DNA from: Mactromeris polynyma
Lineage: Eukaryota > Mollusca > Bivalvia > Venerida > Mactridae
Length of the DNA stretch: 64,000 nt
Assembly: GCA_032209605.1 (NCBI GenBank)
Contig: JASFXZ010000001.1
Span: forward strand, 30,136,619-30,200,618
Direction: 5' to 3'
Part shown: positions 24,800-43,000 of the stretch, piece after piece
Numbering within the stretch: the stretch's first letter is position 1
Layout: every line of letters starts with the position of its first letter
Notes under the pieces: model-generated
Database searches by the model: none
Told to the model about the DNA's origin: nothing
What the model saw: the letters and a program-made list of their open reading frames with translations, nothing else
Translations under genes and position numbers: made by a program

Positions 24800-25990
24800 T
24801 GTCACATGGCTTTTCTATTTGCAACATCTCGGCAATTTTTTATGTTACTCAACACATCTTAACCTTCAGATTGCAACTAATTTGCTTGCTTCAGATTGCG
24901 GATTCAGATAATTCTTCCTCATCTTTTTTATGTCATGACGGTATCGTTGGTAACAAGACATGCATAAATATCGTTAGTTATATAAGGGTGTGAACAGGAT
25001 TGCTCTAATACATAGCTACGTATCATTTGCGTAATATGCCCCGGGGGTACTAATATTTACTAAGGGGAGGTAAAAATACAAACTTACATGTAATGTTTTG
25101 CTTATAACTATTTCATATTAGTCAGTTCTCACGAAACTTGGAAAACATATCGTTAAATTAACACGTAAGCTTCCGTGGAAATACATCGCGTACAGTGCTA
25201 AACTGATATTTCTGAACATAAGATTCAATGATGTAAGTGAATTCCTTCAAAGTCGTTCACAAGTTATTTAGCAGTTGTATATAAAGTGTCAGTTATATTT
25301 CATTAACTGACTGTATATAGTCCAGCGTAGGGCGCATTCTGCTTAATACTTGGCTTGGTCGGCGGTTATTTCCCTATAACCCTCCTAGATAAGAAGCGAT
25401 AGCCGTTTACCTTGTCAAGGATTTTATGGAGGCGTCTTAATGCATCATTTGTTTCTGTTTGTCTCTTGTTAGAGACGAACACACTGCATGACGCGTGTAT
25501 GTGGTCGCACGGTCATGATAAGCTGTTGTCTAATTCCCCAAAGTATTGAAGCATTAATGCAATAGTTTTTATTATTGTTAGTGCAGTTAATGTAACTTAA
25601 AATTCACCGCATGGGTTCCACAAACCTTAATTTTTTTACTCGAGATATGTTCGTGGAATTTCATTCCATTTTTTCTTTTATAAATGTGATTCTATGAAGT
25701 ACGTTTTATAGACAAGATTTATAATCCGTTTAGTATGGATACTGTTATCAGAATAAAAAAGTTAATACAAGAAAGTTACTTTACAACCATCAGGACGGAA
25801 ATATTCCAATTCTAATAAACCACACGGACTGCCCCTAGCATGTTGAATTACCTCCCTTTAATATATGCAAATCAAAAACCTGTTGAAATTAATTAAGGAA
25901 TTCATATATCAAATGCTAGCAAGGGTGTTGGTGTGGAAATATTACATGTATACTAACATTTTTTAAAGGACATGCCGTTTGTTTACGTAA
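24800..25990. other. Intergenic, no gene seen
   Basis: AT-rich sequence without supported exons or repeats. Confidence 0.4.
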
Positions 25991-25992
25991 TA

Positions 25993-26097
25993 GTTAGTAG
26001 ATATTAAGTAAAATCTTATTGATTAAGAAGGGGCGGAGCGAGCGTAGCGAGCGAGCCCTCTTCTTAACCAATAAGATTTTACTTAATATTTACTAAC
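25993..26097. repeat. Strong palindrome with GAGCG-rich loop
   Basis: Arms of about 40 bases (GTTAGTAGATATTAAGTAAA... and its near-perfect inverse) surround a ~20-base loop of GAGCGAGCGTAGCGAGCGAG. A second, outer inverted pair follows (TTAGAATGTAACCTACATTT at about 26102-26121, inverse at about 26307-26328). Confidence 0.75.
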
Positions 26098-26329
26098 TGA
26101 CTTAGAATGTAACCTACATTTTGATTGACCGATACGCATGCAAATTTCAAATAAAAGCTATAACGGACAAGAATAGTAAATTTTCAAATATAATAACGCT
26201 CACACAGATTCGCAGTAGGCGGAGCTTAAAAAGTCCGCGAAAAGTCGAAATTCTTAATGAATAAGCGTAGTACTTAACGGAAGCCGTTCTGTCATTTCAT
26301 TGGCTGAAAATGTAGGTTGCATTCTAATT

Positions 26330-27400
26330 TTGAATACGGAAAAGCACGAATACTAACCAGAACACTGTCGGATTTGGCCGAATCCAATCCACCATCAAAG
26401 GTTGTGTAGAATCACAGTACTGGGAGTGCTAACATAGATTGTGTAGAATCGAAGCAATACAGACGATATTACGAACACTATTACAATCTTCATTGCTTAC
26501 ACTGTACAACAATTTTGGAAGCGATATATAAGGGCCCGCATTCAAGGCTAAATTAAAACAAATTACTTTCAACATTTGTATAAACAAACTGTCGCTGTGT
26601 AATATTGTTAAAAACAGAAACAAATACAAAATAATTTATTCATCTTTTAATAAAAGCAAACATAGGTTGTCAGAATATTTCCAACATTGAAGTAAACATA
26701 CAGTTGATAATTGTATGCTCAAATAAACAGCCGAATTACTCTAGTATAACCAACGAACATGGATAAAGAATATAAGAATATAATTCGAATGTCTGAAATA
26801 TATTTTTGCAGGATAAACCATGGTCAAACATATGAGCTAAAATCAAAGTGATTCAATCATAGTTTTATTTGAACAAGCATGCATTTGAAAGTAGCAATGG
26901 AACTGTGTATGTGATATTTGAATACGCTAGATTAAATTCTGCATCTAAAACTAAGCATTACATGAGTTAAATCTTATCATTTTTCCATTTACTGCGATCA
27001 AATTCAATGCAATCAATAAAGTCTAAATGCAAATTGATAGTGAAAAAAATTGGCAATAAATGCAGCATAATTTATTCAATATCCACACAAATCAGAGACA
27101 GACTGACGGAAGGACAACCCAAGCATAACATTATGTATCCCCCATTATGGGGAGACATAATTTTGTGCTTTTTTGAGCACATGCATACCGACAGGGGTAT
27201 ATGACTTGCCCTTATGCCATTAACTAGATAGCGGTGAAAGAAAACCCACACATTTTGATAGGAATGAGTAGTGCAAACAAACATCACCCCCGTCTGTGAA
27301 TAAACAAGAATAAAGCATTATCCGTATATACACAACCATTGACAAACATGCATGCAGACAGATTATACATAGATATACCATAATACACAGCTGTAACATT
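26330..27400. other. Intergenic, no gene seen
   Basis: AT-rich; no supported feature. Confidence 0.4.
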
Positions 27401-27411
27401 TGTAAAGCCTG

Positions 27412-27500
27412 TGATTGGTCTTGAAGAGACACACCTTCCCCAACTTCAAATCAAGTTGATTGGTCTTGAAGAGACACACCTTCCCCAACTTCAAATCAAG
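27412..27500 (+). repeat. 45-bp perfect tandem duplication
   Basis: TTGGTCTTGAAGAGACACAC... occurs twice back to back (about 27412-27456 and 27457-27500) with no differences seen, so the duplication is recent. Confidence 0.85.
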
Positions 27501-27644
27501 TAAACAAATGAGAGATAAAATTTTGCATCTTGGTAATTGTTCATTCATTGTGACAAACATACAAATTTTTTTGTTGTTGAGTATTTTATGCACTGGTAAA
27601 CACCGCCAGCAAAATCACTTTAAACTATCCCGATATGGAAAACA

Positions 27645-28736
27645 ATGAATGAAAAAGAGCAACAAATTGAATGAAAAAGAGCAACAAATTGAATGAAAAG
27701 GAACAACAAATTGAATGTGAAAGAGCAACAAATTGAATGAAAAAGAGCAACAAATTGAATGAAAAAGAGCAACAAATTGAATGTGAAAGAGCAACAAATT
27801 GACTGAAAAAGAGCAACAAATTGAATGAAAAAGAGCAACAAATTGAATGAAAAAGAGCAACAAATTGAATGTGAAAGAGCAACAAATTGAATGAAAAAGA
27901 GCAACAAATTGAATGTGAAAGAGCAACAAATTGAATGAAAAAGAGCAACAAATCGGATGAAAAAGAGCAACAAATTGAATGAAAAAGAGCAACAAATTGA
28001 ATGAAAAAGAGCAACAAATCGAATGAAAAAGAGCAACAAATTGAATGAAAAAGAGCAACAAATCGAATGAAAAAGAGCAACAAATCGAATGAAAAAGAGC
28101 AACAAATTGAATGAAAAAGAGCAACAAATTGAATGAAAAAGAGCAACAAATTGAATGAAAAAGAGCAACAAATTGAATGAAAAAGAGCAACAAATTGAAT
28201 GAAAAAGAGCAACAAATCGAATGAAAAAGAGCAACAAATTGAATGAAAAAGAGCAACAAATTGAATGAAAAAGAGCAACAAATCGAATGAAAAAGAGCAA
28301 CAAATTGAATGAAAAAGAGCAACAAATCGAATGAAAAAGAGCAACAAATCGGATGAAAAAGAGCAACAAATCGAATGAAAAAGAGCAACAAATTGAATGA
28401 AAAAGAGCAACAAATCGAATGAAAAAGAGCAACAAATCGAATGAAAAAGAGCAACAAATTGAATGAAAAAGAGCAACAAATTGAATGAAAAAGAGCAACA
28501 AATCGAATGAAAAAGAGCAACAAATCGAATGAAAAAGAGCAACAAATCGAATGAAAAAGAGCAACAAATCGGATGAAAAAGAGCAACAAATCGAATGAAA
28601 AAGAGCAACAAATCGAATGAAAAAGAGCAACAAATCGAATGAAAAAGAGCAACAAACTGAATGAAAAAGAGCAACAAATTAAATGAAAAAGAGCAACAAA
28701 CTGAATGAAAAAGAGCAACAAATTGAATGTAAAAGA
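27645..28736 (+). repeat. 22-bp minisatellite, about 50 units
   Basis: Unit GAATGAAAAAGAGCAACAAA plus TT (or TC). Very homogeneous. Recurrent variants are ATTG versus ATCG, AATGTGAAAG, and CGGATG. The unit contains no stop in any minus-strand frame, and 22 is not a multiple of 3, so all three minus frames stay open for about 1 kb. These ORFs are artefacts. Confidence 0.97.
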
Positions 28737-28917
28737 GCAACATTTTGCCAGTTCACTAGAACTTAAGTTAAACACAAACAACCGAACAAAACATATGATA
28801 ATGTTAAAATTAACTAACGTTAAATACTGTTTCAAAAACATTAATAACGTAACATAAAAATGGGAGCCAAAATTTAAATTTTGACAATCAGTAATTATTT
28901 CACACTACTAGGCGAGT

Positions 28918-29112
28918 ACAGCCTTACACTGAGATAAGTTCGGACCTATACTTTCGAATACCTTATATCCGAAATACTTGGTATCAATCGAAATAAATAT
29001 CAGTTCCCGAAGTATCTCAGGCACGTTAAATTGAAATTGTATATACGAAACCATGTGATATTTGAAATTACATTTCGGACCCGATGAATTTGAATGAACG
29101 AGGTCTGATTGT
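28918..29112 (-). mobile_element. MITE family P1, copy e
   Basis: Inverted relative to copies a, b and d. The minus strand reads ACAATCAGACCTCGTTCATT ... CATGGTTTCG ... CCAAGTATTTCGGATATAAG ... CTGT. Confidence 0.65.
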
Positions 29113-29334
29113 ATATCACACAAAGACTGAACATATAACAAAAGTATTTACTAAATTACAGAAATAACAGTTTAAAGCACAAATATAGGGACTTATGGAC
29201 CTAGTAATAAGGAATAACTTTACCTTATTGATAGAAAAATATGGAATTTTATGCACAGCAATAACAATTTAAATATGTACAATACATGCTATAAAACAAT
29301 ATCAAGTCAAGCAGAGCAAATAAAAAAACAGAAT

Positions 29335-29668
29335 ATACATAGTTCCCACATCTATAATATTTACCTCCCTTGTTCTTAACTGTTGGCCATTTTGATAGGC
29401 AAAACTGATTAGCCTTTAAAGGAGTAATTTCCATATATGTGATAATTGAGAAAATACCAAAATAATTTGCATGTGACAACCACTTTTTCTTCAACTTACT
29501 GAGCCAAATGCCCACATATGCATAATGAATAAGTTATATTTTATTTATCGGATTAGTTTATCATCGTTTACATTATATTCCCGATAATCTCCAAGGACAT
29601 TTGCCTATCAAAATGGCCGACAATTCAGAACAAGGGAGGTAAATATTGTAGATGTGAGAACTATGTAT
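29335..29668. mobile_element. MITE family P4, copy 1, ~60-bp TIRs
   Basis: Left ATACATAGTTCCCACATCTA ... and right inverse ... GATGTGAGAACTATGTAT. The TIRs contain TTTACCTCCCTTGTTCT and GGCCATTTTGATAGGC. A second copy in opposite orientation is in XPG intron 8. Confidence 0.8.
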
Positions 29669-29852
29669 TAGCACACAAGTTAGGTTTTAACAATATTTAG
29701 CACACTAACAATCCAATCATAAATCAGTCACTATCCGTATACAGTGCAACCTCTCTAGAATGACCCTCTCTGCAAAAACATTATCATTTTTTCCTGAAGT
29801 TACAATTTGCACATTATTGAACCTCTGTAGAGCAATAGCCTCCCAACAACGA

Positions 29853-30012
29853 CCAAATTTTGCATCAACCAAAGGGAGGTATTAAACCAAACTTTGCATC
29901 ACCAAAAGGGAGGTACAAACCAAACTTTGCATCACCCAAAGGGGGGAAACAAACCAAACTTTGCATCACCCAAAGGGAGGTAACAAACCAAACTTTGCAT
30001 CTCCCAAAGGAA
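29853..30012 (+). repeat. ~32-35-bp tandem repeat, five units, inside a MITE
   Basis: Units of CCAAAGGGAGGTAACAAACC plus AAACTTTGCATCA; the third has GGGGGGAAAC and the last is degenerate. Confidence 0.85.
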
Positions 30013-30175
30013 AATAACAACCAAACTTGGAAAACAACCAAACCGAAATTATTGTAAATGGTTGGTGTAATTACTTCATAATGTGGAAAATAATTAATAA
30101 AAGTGTTAATTAAAATGTTTCTACTCCAAGTGCATGCTTTTATTGAATTAAACTTGCCCGTACAGTCAAATAAAG

Positions 30176-30181
30176 TTTATT
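30176..30181 (-). promoter_or_regulatory. Candidate LCMT1 polyadenylation signal, inside a MITE
   Basis: AATAAA on the minus strand lies about 64 nt beyond the LCMT1 stop codon and within the inverted-repeat element 29741-30218, so the transposon may supply the 3' end of the mRNA. Other AATAAA hexamers lie further on. Confidence 0.4.
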
Positions 30182-30244
30182 CAAACCAAAGGGTATAGCT
30201 CTGGAGAGGTTGCACTGTTAACCAACTAAAAGAGTTTCAATTCA

Positions 30245-35777
<5,533 letters not shown>

Positions 35778-37075
35778 ATTTATAGGTTGTGAGCCAATCT
35801 ACATAATGTCAGGTCCAAAACTCAATGACAAAATGTGGATTTGTTTACATCCCAACTTAAGACTGGCGGTGTTCATGTAAAAAATCCCACTGAAATATTG
35901 TCAGGCGGTGTCCGAATAAAAAAAATTGAAGTTGAACAAGATTTAAGGTTGTTTAACATTTCTTTTACTCATTGTCAGTAGTAGTCTTCGTTTGTATGTT
36001 AAATTTTGTACTAACTGATTTGTGTTTCCGAACACCATCGAGAGTTCGTCCGTAAATAAGCGTAAGTATTGTGCAATAATTTAAAGTGTCATCAAATTCG
36101 GATACAGTTTTTTGGATAATATTGCATTGCAGAACAGTTCACGTTTCCATCAAAATCATGATTAATACATGTTTTTATTTCAATAAGTATTTATCTAGGA
36201 TGTGACCAAAATGCAAACCATTGTCATTACATTTGAAATGTTTAAATAACCGCAATTTTTATATATATAAATTAAGGAAGTGGTAAATAGTATTTATCGT
36301 TAATAGATGCTATAAATATGTAATATCTGAATCAGTAACTTGTGAATTTACAGCAATATACTGAAATAAGCAAACTATATGAACTGTCCGTATATCTACA
36401 ATATGTTGAACCAACCTGGTCCTATTCACTCAGCAGTTGACTTGTTTTGGAGATGGATGGGAGTTGGGACTGGATAAATAGCTATTTCCAAACATCTATC
36501 CTCTCCAGCAGATGACCAGTGCACAGTCTTCACAATATTTTTTTTGAAGGACTTGCCCATTCAGACAGACAGCTTGCAATTTCCACTTGCCCCAATTCAC
36601 TTTCACATGCCCTAATATAATTAACAGCACTTGATGAATGTTTTGATTTGTTAAATTTATCAGAAATGAAGACTCGGGTAACGTCATGACAGTTGATGAA
36701 AATGTGCTGTTACACAAACAAAATTGACAAAACATGAAAACCAGTTGAAGTATTGCAGACTACGTCATCAACTTTTTGTGACAACTTGGATAAAAGCTCC
36801 ACGAACACGACTTGCCCGTTCAAGCAGACAAAATAGATTTTTTACTTTTCCGACGGCAATTTTACTCGTCACGGGCTTCGTGCGAATGGGTTATCATGAA
36901 GACTGTGACCACTGTCTCTCTGTCCAGTTTCTATGGTCATTCAACTTCAAGTTGTGTCTAAACTTAACCCACAGACGCAACAAACCCTTGAATCTCAAAC
37001 ATTTCAATTATAGATTCAGGACATGACACATTTCAGAATTGTTTGTTGACAGACTATAAATTGTCTTGAGGAATC
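35778..37075. promoter_or_regulatory. Shared 5' region between divergent LCMT1 and XPG
   Basis: About 1.3 kb separates the two start codons. It should hold both 5' UTRs and promoters, possibly bidirectional. I saw no clear TATA box in a fixed place and no CpG-rich core. A similar 20-bp phrase occurs near 36551 and 36811. Short ORFs here look like chance. Confidence 0.5.
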
Positions 37076-40000
37076 ATGGGGGTCCATGGATTGTGGCAGC
37101 TAGTAAGTTCCACAGGAAAACCTGTTCCTTTGGAGTCGTTAGAGGGAAAAGTATTGGCAGTAGGTGAGTATGTACAGCTGAACTTCTACGTGCATTAAGT
37201 GATTTTGTCTTGTGACCGATTTCAATTTTGACTGGGAGACTGGGAGTATAATAGTTTGTTCTATAATGTAATGGTAACTTTAGCTGACTTGTCTAATACC
37301 AGGGTTTATTTTGGCTATTTTGGGAAGATGACCCATACCCTTCAAATTGGGATTTTTTGTACATTAAACTTAGAAATAGGGGGAAAAGTCCAGAAATTAC
37401 AGCAAAATTTTAGTAATTAAAGTATAGGATGTATTGAATCAACAATTGGTATTTATATAAACTGCCAGTAAGTTAAAATCATTTAATTTGGAGTCAGTCA
37501 TTCGTCCCTCGAACTCTATGATTTCAGAAAACGAATGTACATGCATCTTTTATTGCCATTTAATTACATTGAATGCAATTATCATCATCTGCAGAAGTTG
37601 GCTAAAGACTTATTGATAAAAGTTAATACATGTAATCTACAACCTGACCTGTGAACAATGTTCCAGCCAGGGGAGATAACAACAGTGACTGTTGTTGACA
37701 GGTGACTACAGGGGTGTCACTAATTCTTGAAGTATAGCAGGAAAATCACGAATCTAGGCGGAGGTGACTGTGTCACTAATTCTTGAAGTAGCAGAAAAAT
37801 CACGAATCTAGGCGGAGGTGACTGGGTCACTAATTCTTGAAGTAGCAGAAAAATCACGAATCTAGGCGGGGGTGACTAGTCTGAAGGGGGAATTCCACTT
37901 AATTATGATAATTCATATAAGAAAAGTAGCCGAGTGATAATGCTTAAGTTGTAGGGTACCGGCTCCCGGCTCTTATTGACACCCCTTTGACTGTTGATCA
38001 GAGACATTTTTGTATTGTGTTATGTTTTAGATGTGAGTGTATGGTTGCATCAATTGTCGAAGGGAATGCGAGACAGCTCTGGTAACCCTGTACCAAATGC
38101 TCATCTACATGGACTGTTTACTCGGATATGTAAACTGTTATACTACAGGATCAAACCTATATTTGTGTTTGATGGCGGTGTTCCTGTACTCAAAAAACAA
38201 ACTCTGGTAAGCATGTTGGGTGTTTCTATACGATTAAATGCATGTTAAATTGTTGGCATTTGTTTTCATTCATCCTCCATATTTTCAACTTTTTAGTTAG
38301 TGGGCCAGTGAAATATTTCAGGAAATAATATTCAGTTTGGCCTACATTGAAAAAAATTGTGATAGCTTAATATATTTATTTCCTGAGTGCATCTTTGGTA
38401 CAAATAAAGGTTTGCTTGTATTTTTTTGAAAATCAAGATTGTTGGGAAAATGCTCACTTATTTATAAGACTACTTTTCACTCATATCTATATATATTCTA
38501 TTCTATATATGTTTCCCTTTACCAATACATCAAATTATCAATATATAATGTACTCTAAATAAAAAACATGTTTTCAAAACTCGGTTTACTGTGGCAAATG
38601 ACAACGGTCACGTAGGCACATGTGAGACATGCTATACTGCTATCTTTGACGTAATACTATCAGGCAGATCAAAGATGTTAGCTTGAAAGATATTTTATGC
38701 TAACAAGTGGAAGTAAGAGAACAGCATGTTGGTACCTTACATGTTCTTATAAATGCATATGAAACTTAAAAATAAGTGATTTTTAGCAAAGGTCTTGCCT
38801 TCATTAAATGCCCCCTCTTCTCAAAATGTAATGCCCCTGGGATGTTTATTATGGGATATTTGGTAAATATGATGCTTATTTATGTACAAGCATTCATCAT
38901 GGAATGAATACATGCAATGAGCTATACTTCTTGCAAGAAACATTGTTTTTGTTTTTACTTGTACATCAATGTTTTGTATAAATGCTTGCCAAAAACACCC
39001 CCAGAAAGCTTCTACAATTGTGCATTTCTTTCCATATCTAGGCATTGCAGTGAGACTCTTTGGTTTTCAGACATTGATTACTTTTGGATCACTCATGTTG
39101 GATTTGTTTCATTGAAATTGTGTCATGTATCTGCTTGCAGGCATCCAGGCGGAACAAGAGAGAAGAAGCAGAACGAACTAGCTCTCTGATGCAACAGAAG
39201 ATACTGACCAATCTGATACGTGGTCAGGTTCTTAAAGAAGCTTATGGACTAGATAAGTTACCTGCTGTACCTCCACCGGTGACGAGTTCAACAAAAGGAA
39301 ACAGAGAAGCCATTTTTGAGCTTCCACCAATACCTGAATCTTCAAAACAGTAAGATTGTGTTGTGATTTTTTTTTAAACGGGAATATCTGGTGCTTTGAA
39401 ACTTAAGTGTCTCTTAACGAAGGGAGGTGCAGTGGTCAGGGGGTGGAGCGTCCGACTCCTGATCCGAAGGTCATGAGTTCGAGCCCCGCAGTGAGCAGGG
39501 TTTGTTCACAAGCTTCACAATCCCTCAATTTGGCACATTTGGTAGCCAGGAAGCAGTCATCGAGAGTGATTAGTATAAGTTGTAAGAACTTGTTTCACAT
39601 CAATGTTAAATCAATAAGTGCTTCTTTTGGTTTCAGCTGTTTTATTAGCAAATGTTTTATATTTTTGATAAGCACAAACTTCTGGTCAATATTTGGATGT
39701 TAAAAATGGATCATCAGACACTGGAAGCATACAAGCATTATAGGAAGGCAATGGATTGAAGACGGAACTATTATATACAACAAACACTGCAGTGTCATTG
39801 TTTCTAAATTGATTAATATCTCTGTTGTAGGATATTAGAAATGAAAAGTTCTGAAGATAAAACGTATGCTAAACGTCGTGAATTACGTAACATGGTCGAA
39901 GTATGTTTTATCTATTTTCTGTTGATAATGTATTTGTACGATCCGGTTGACCTCACACTAGATTAGCTGATATTTTAGTCGCATCAGTTTATTGCTTGTT

Positions 40001-43000
40001 TTGGATGGTGTAGTGGACGAGGGGGTAGACTGTCTTATTCCTGAACCGAAGGTCATGTGATGGAGCCCCGCCCAGTTTGAAAATGAACTTTAAATTCCCT
40101 CATTCAGATGTTCACACTGGTTAGTAACCCAGGAAGCTGTCATTGGGAGAGTGATAAGTATAAAGTTATAACAACTTCTTTCTCAGTTGATGTAAAATTG
40201 ATACGTTTAACCTAACAAAATATTTTGGAAATAACTCCTTCATGTATCAATGAGTAACCATTACACCACAAATACTTCACATGTTGATGAGTCTTGACTA
40301 TAGTTATTTAAACATAAATTTTGAATTTGTGTTTGGTTTCATAAAAGAATGTAATAAAAATGCATATACAGTCAAACCTGTCTATAAAGACCACCCATGG
40401 GAACAGCAAAATGTGGTCTTTGTTTACAGGTGGTCTCTATTAACAGATTAAATATCATTGAAAATGGTCTGATGGGAGATAAAATTGGTGGTCTTTGCAG
40501 ACAGGTTTTGCAATAGTGGTCTTTGTTCGCAGGTGGTCTTTAACACAGGTTTGACTGTATAAGCTGAGCAAGAAATTTTGTAAAGATTACTTTTTTTCAG
40601 GAGAATTATGAAGATTTAAATCAAATAGATGTGGAATCTCAGGAATTTAAGGCATTGCCATTAGAGGTTCAACATGAAATAATAAAAGATATTCGTCTTG
40701 GCAGAAAAAACTACAATCTGTCAAGAATTAAGGAACTCCCTGAAGTGAGTCAATTACATGCATTTTAAATTAATACATTATTTAATAAATTGTTTGCATG
40801 ACTAAATTGTTGATTCTGAATGTTCTTATAATAAGGAGGCAGTCCTTTCTTTGAATGCCTTTTGTATAACCATTTACTATACAAATGAAGGAAGGCACAG
40901 TGCTTGAAGGGTAGAGGGCCTACTCAAAGGTTGTGAGTTCATTTAGCCCATGATGAGCGGGGTTTGATCACGAACTTCACAATCCCTAAATTTAGTGCAA
41001 GTACTGGTTGGTAGCCAGGAACCGTCATCGAGAGTGATTAGTATAAGTCGTAAGAATTTGTTTCACAATTGATGTAAAATAAATAAGTTAAAACTAAATA
41101 TTAGTATAAATTTTGTGTATGGTTTTTACAGGACTCTCAAGATTTCTCCAGCTTTCAAATGGCCAAACTCCTCAAATATAGTAAAATGAACAGTAGACTT
41201 GATGTTCTGAAGAAGGAGCTAAATAATAAACAAACTAAGAAGCTGAGTTTATACTACGGCAAAAATTTCACAGATTACGATGAAGTTGTCTCCCAGCGTG
41301 TTATGTCCGAAGATTCCGCCCACTATCTGTTGGCGAGACGAAACATTACCAAGAATAAAGTTGAGGAAACTAAACCATTATTTCAGTCTCCCATGGAAAC
41401 CATAAATGAAAAACATGAAAATTTACTGGTTACTGACAGTGATATGCTGTTAGATTCTGATGATGATGTGGATGTTTTAGAAGAGAGCAAACTGATCTTT
41501 AATGAACTAAGTGAAAAGACTGATTCTGGAACTGGTGTGGAATCGACATCTGCTGCTGACAATCAGATACGTGGCTCTACAGCAAAGAGGAGATTTGATG
41601 AACAGAAACCGAGATTTAAAGCTGTCATTGAGATTGAATCAGATTCTGATAGTGATAATACTGAGACAATTGGTAGTAGTTCAGAGAGGGAAAGATTTGG
41701 GATTGAATTAGCAGAAGATGATTATCATGAAGATCATGAGTTACAGATGGCTATTGAACTTTCTCTGAGGGATAATAGAAATTCTGCTGGTGGAAATAAA
41801 GATGCCATTTTACAAGCAGAAGAGATTGTGGTTGATGATGACATTTCTGAAAAGAAGTCCAATGATGATTTAGATGACACTAATCAAGCATTTAAAAACT
41901 CTCAGCAAACTGATACAAGTTTAAGTGTTCCAGTTGTTATGGTTAAAGGTCAAGGTTCAAAAGGAACTGGTAAAATTGTAGGAAATATAAATGAAGATCA
42001 AGGAAAAAGCAAGATCTCATGCAAAACAACTGAGAAAGTTAGAAGAGGTATTTCAAAGCATGATGCAATTGGCAAAGGAAAGGGCAGAATGGAAAGCAAT
42101 GGTAAACAAATTGGAAATTCTGATGTCAGTAAAAAAACATATTCAGATATGGAGAAAACTTATTCTAAGAGAATTGAACTCGGAACTGTAGAAAAAAACA
42201 AACAGTGCAGAGGATTAGGAAGAAGCACACACACCCTTTTCAAGAGAAAGATAAGCTCAGTGGCTAATGATTCGAATAAGAGTTGTGAAGTTTCTAGAAA
42301 AGTGAAAGTGATTGATTTGTCGGGTGATGAAAATGTGAGTGATGATAACATGCAGGAAGACTCTTCATCTTCGGAAGGTAAATATAGCATTAATTTTGCA
42401 GTCTGGCATATAACATGGCAACTGACACATGTTTTTTTTCTTATTGGGGGTGTAAGATATTGAAGGGTGCTGCACATTGGAAATACATTTTAGCTGATGA
42501 ATCTGTAATAAAGACTTTTTTATTGTTGTGCACTTTAGCGTAAATTAGTACTACAGTAATACTTTAATAATGTGACCACCCTTGGGACCCCTGAAATCTG
42601 GTCTTCTTATTGAGGTGGTCCTAATATTGAGGTTGATTCAGTCAAAATGGACTTCACAATTGTGTTCTTAATTTTCATGTGGTCTTATTATTGAGACGGT
42701 CTTTAAGTGAGGTTTTACTGTATAGTTTTATTTTGGAGAAATACCGACATTTCCTAATTCATAAGTTGCAGACAATGAGTTAGTTGACTTAGTACAATAC
42801 TTTTTTTTCACTTTATACTTATAAGTATAATTTTTAGACATTCTTTGCAATATTGCAGTATTTTATGGATGGAGTTATAAGGGATTTGTTCTACACATAC
42901 ATATTAGTTCTGATTTAGGGTAAGTCTGTATCTCAAATAAATCAACAGCATAAATATATCAATTATTTAGTTTTTTTTTAGAGCTTTAAGTCACATGAGC

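Larger units (their letters stand above)
29741..30218. mobile_element. MITE with internal tandem repeat, next to the LCMT1 stop codon
   Basis: TIRs ACAGTGCAACCTCTC and GAGAGGTTGCACTGT are perfect over 15 bases. A related element (ACAGTGTAACC...GGTTGTACTGT) is at 33399-33568. The right end is 26 bases from the LCMT1 stop codon. Confidence 0.75.

Noticed and set aside
27645..28736. CRISPR-like regular repeat array
   Set aside because: Units are contiguous with no unique spacers, and the genome is eukaryotic; it is a minisatellite.
27615..28841. Three long overlapping minus-strand ORFs (up to 408 codons)
   Set aside because: They are translations of the 22-bp minisatellite in all three frames; a Phe/Leu/Cys-rich periodic peptide with no other protein support.
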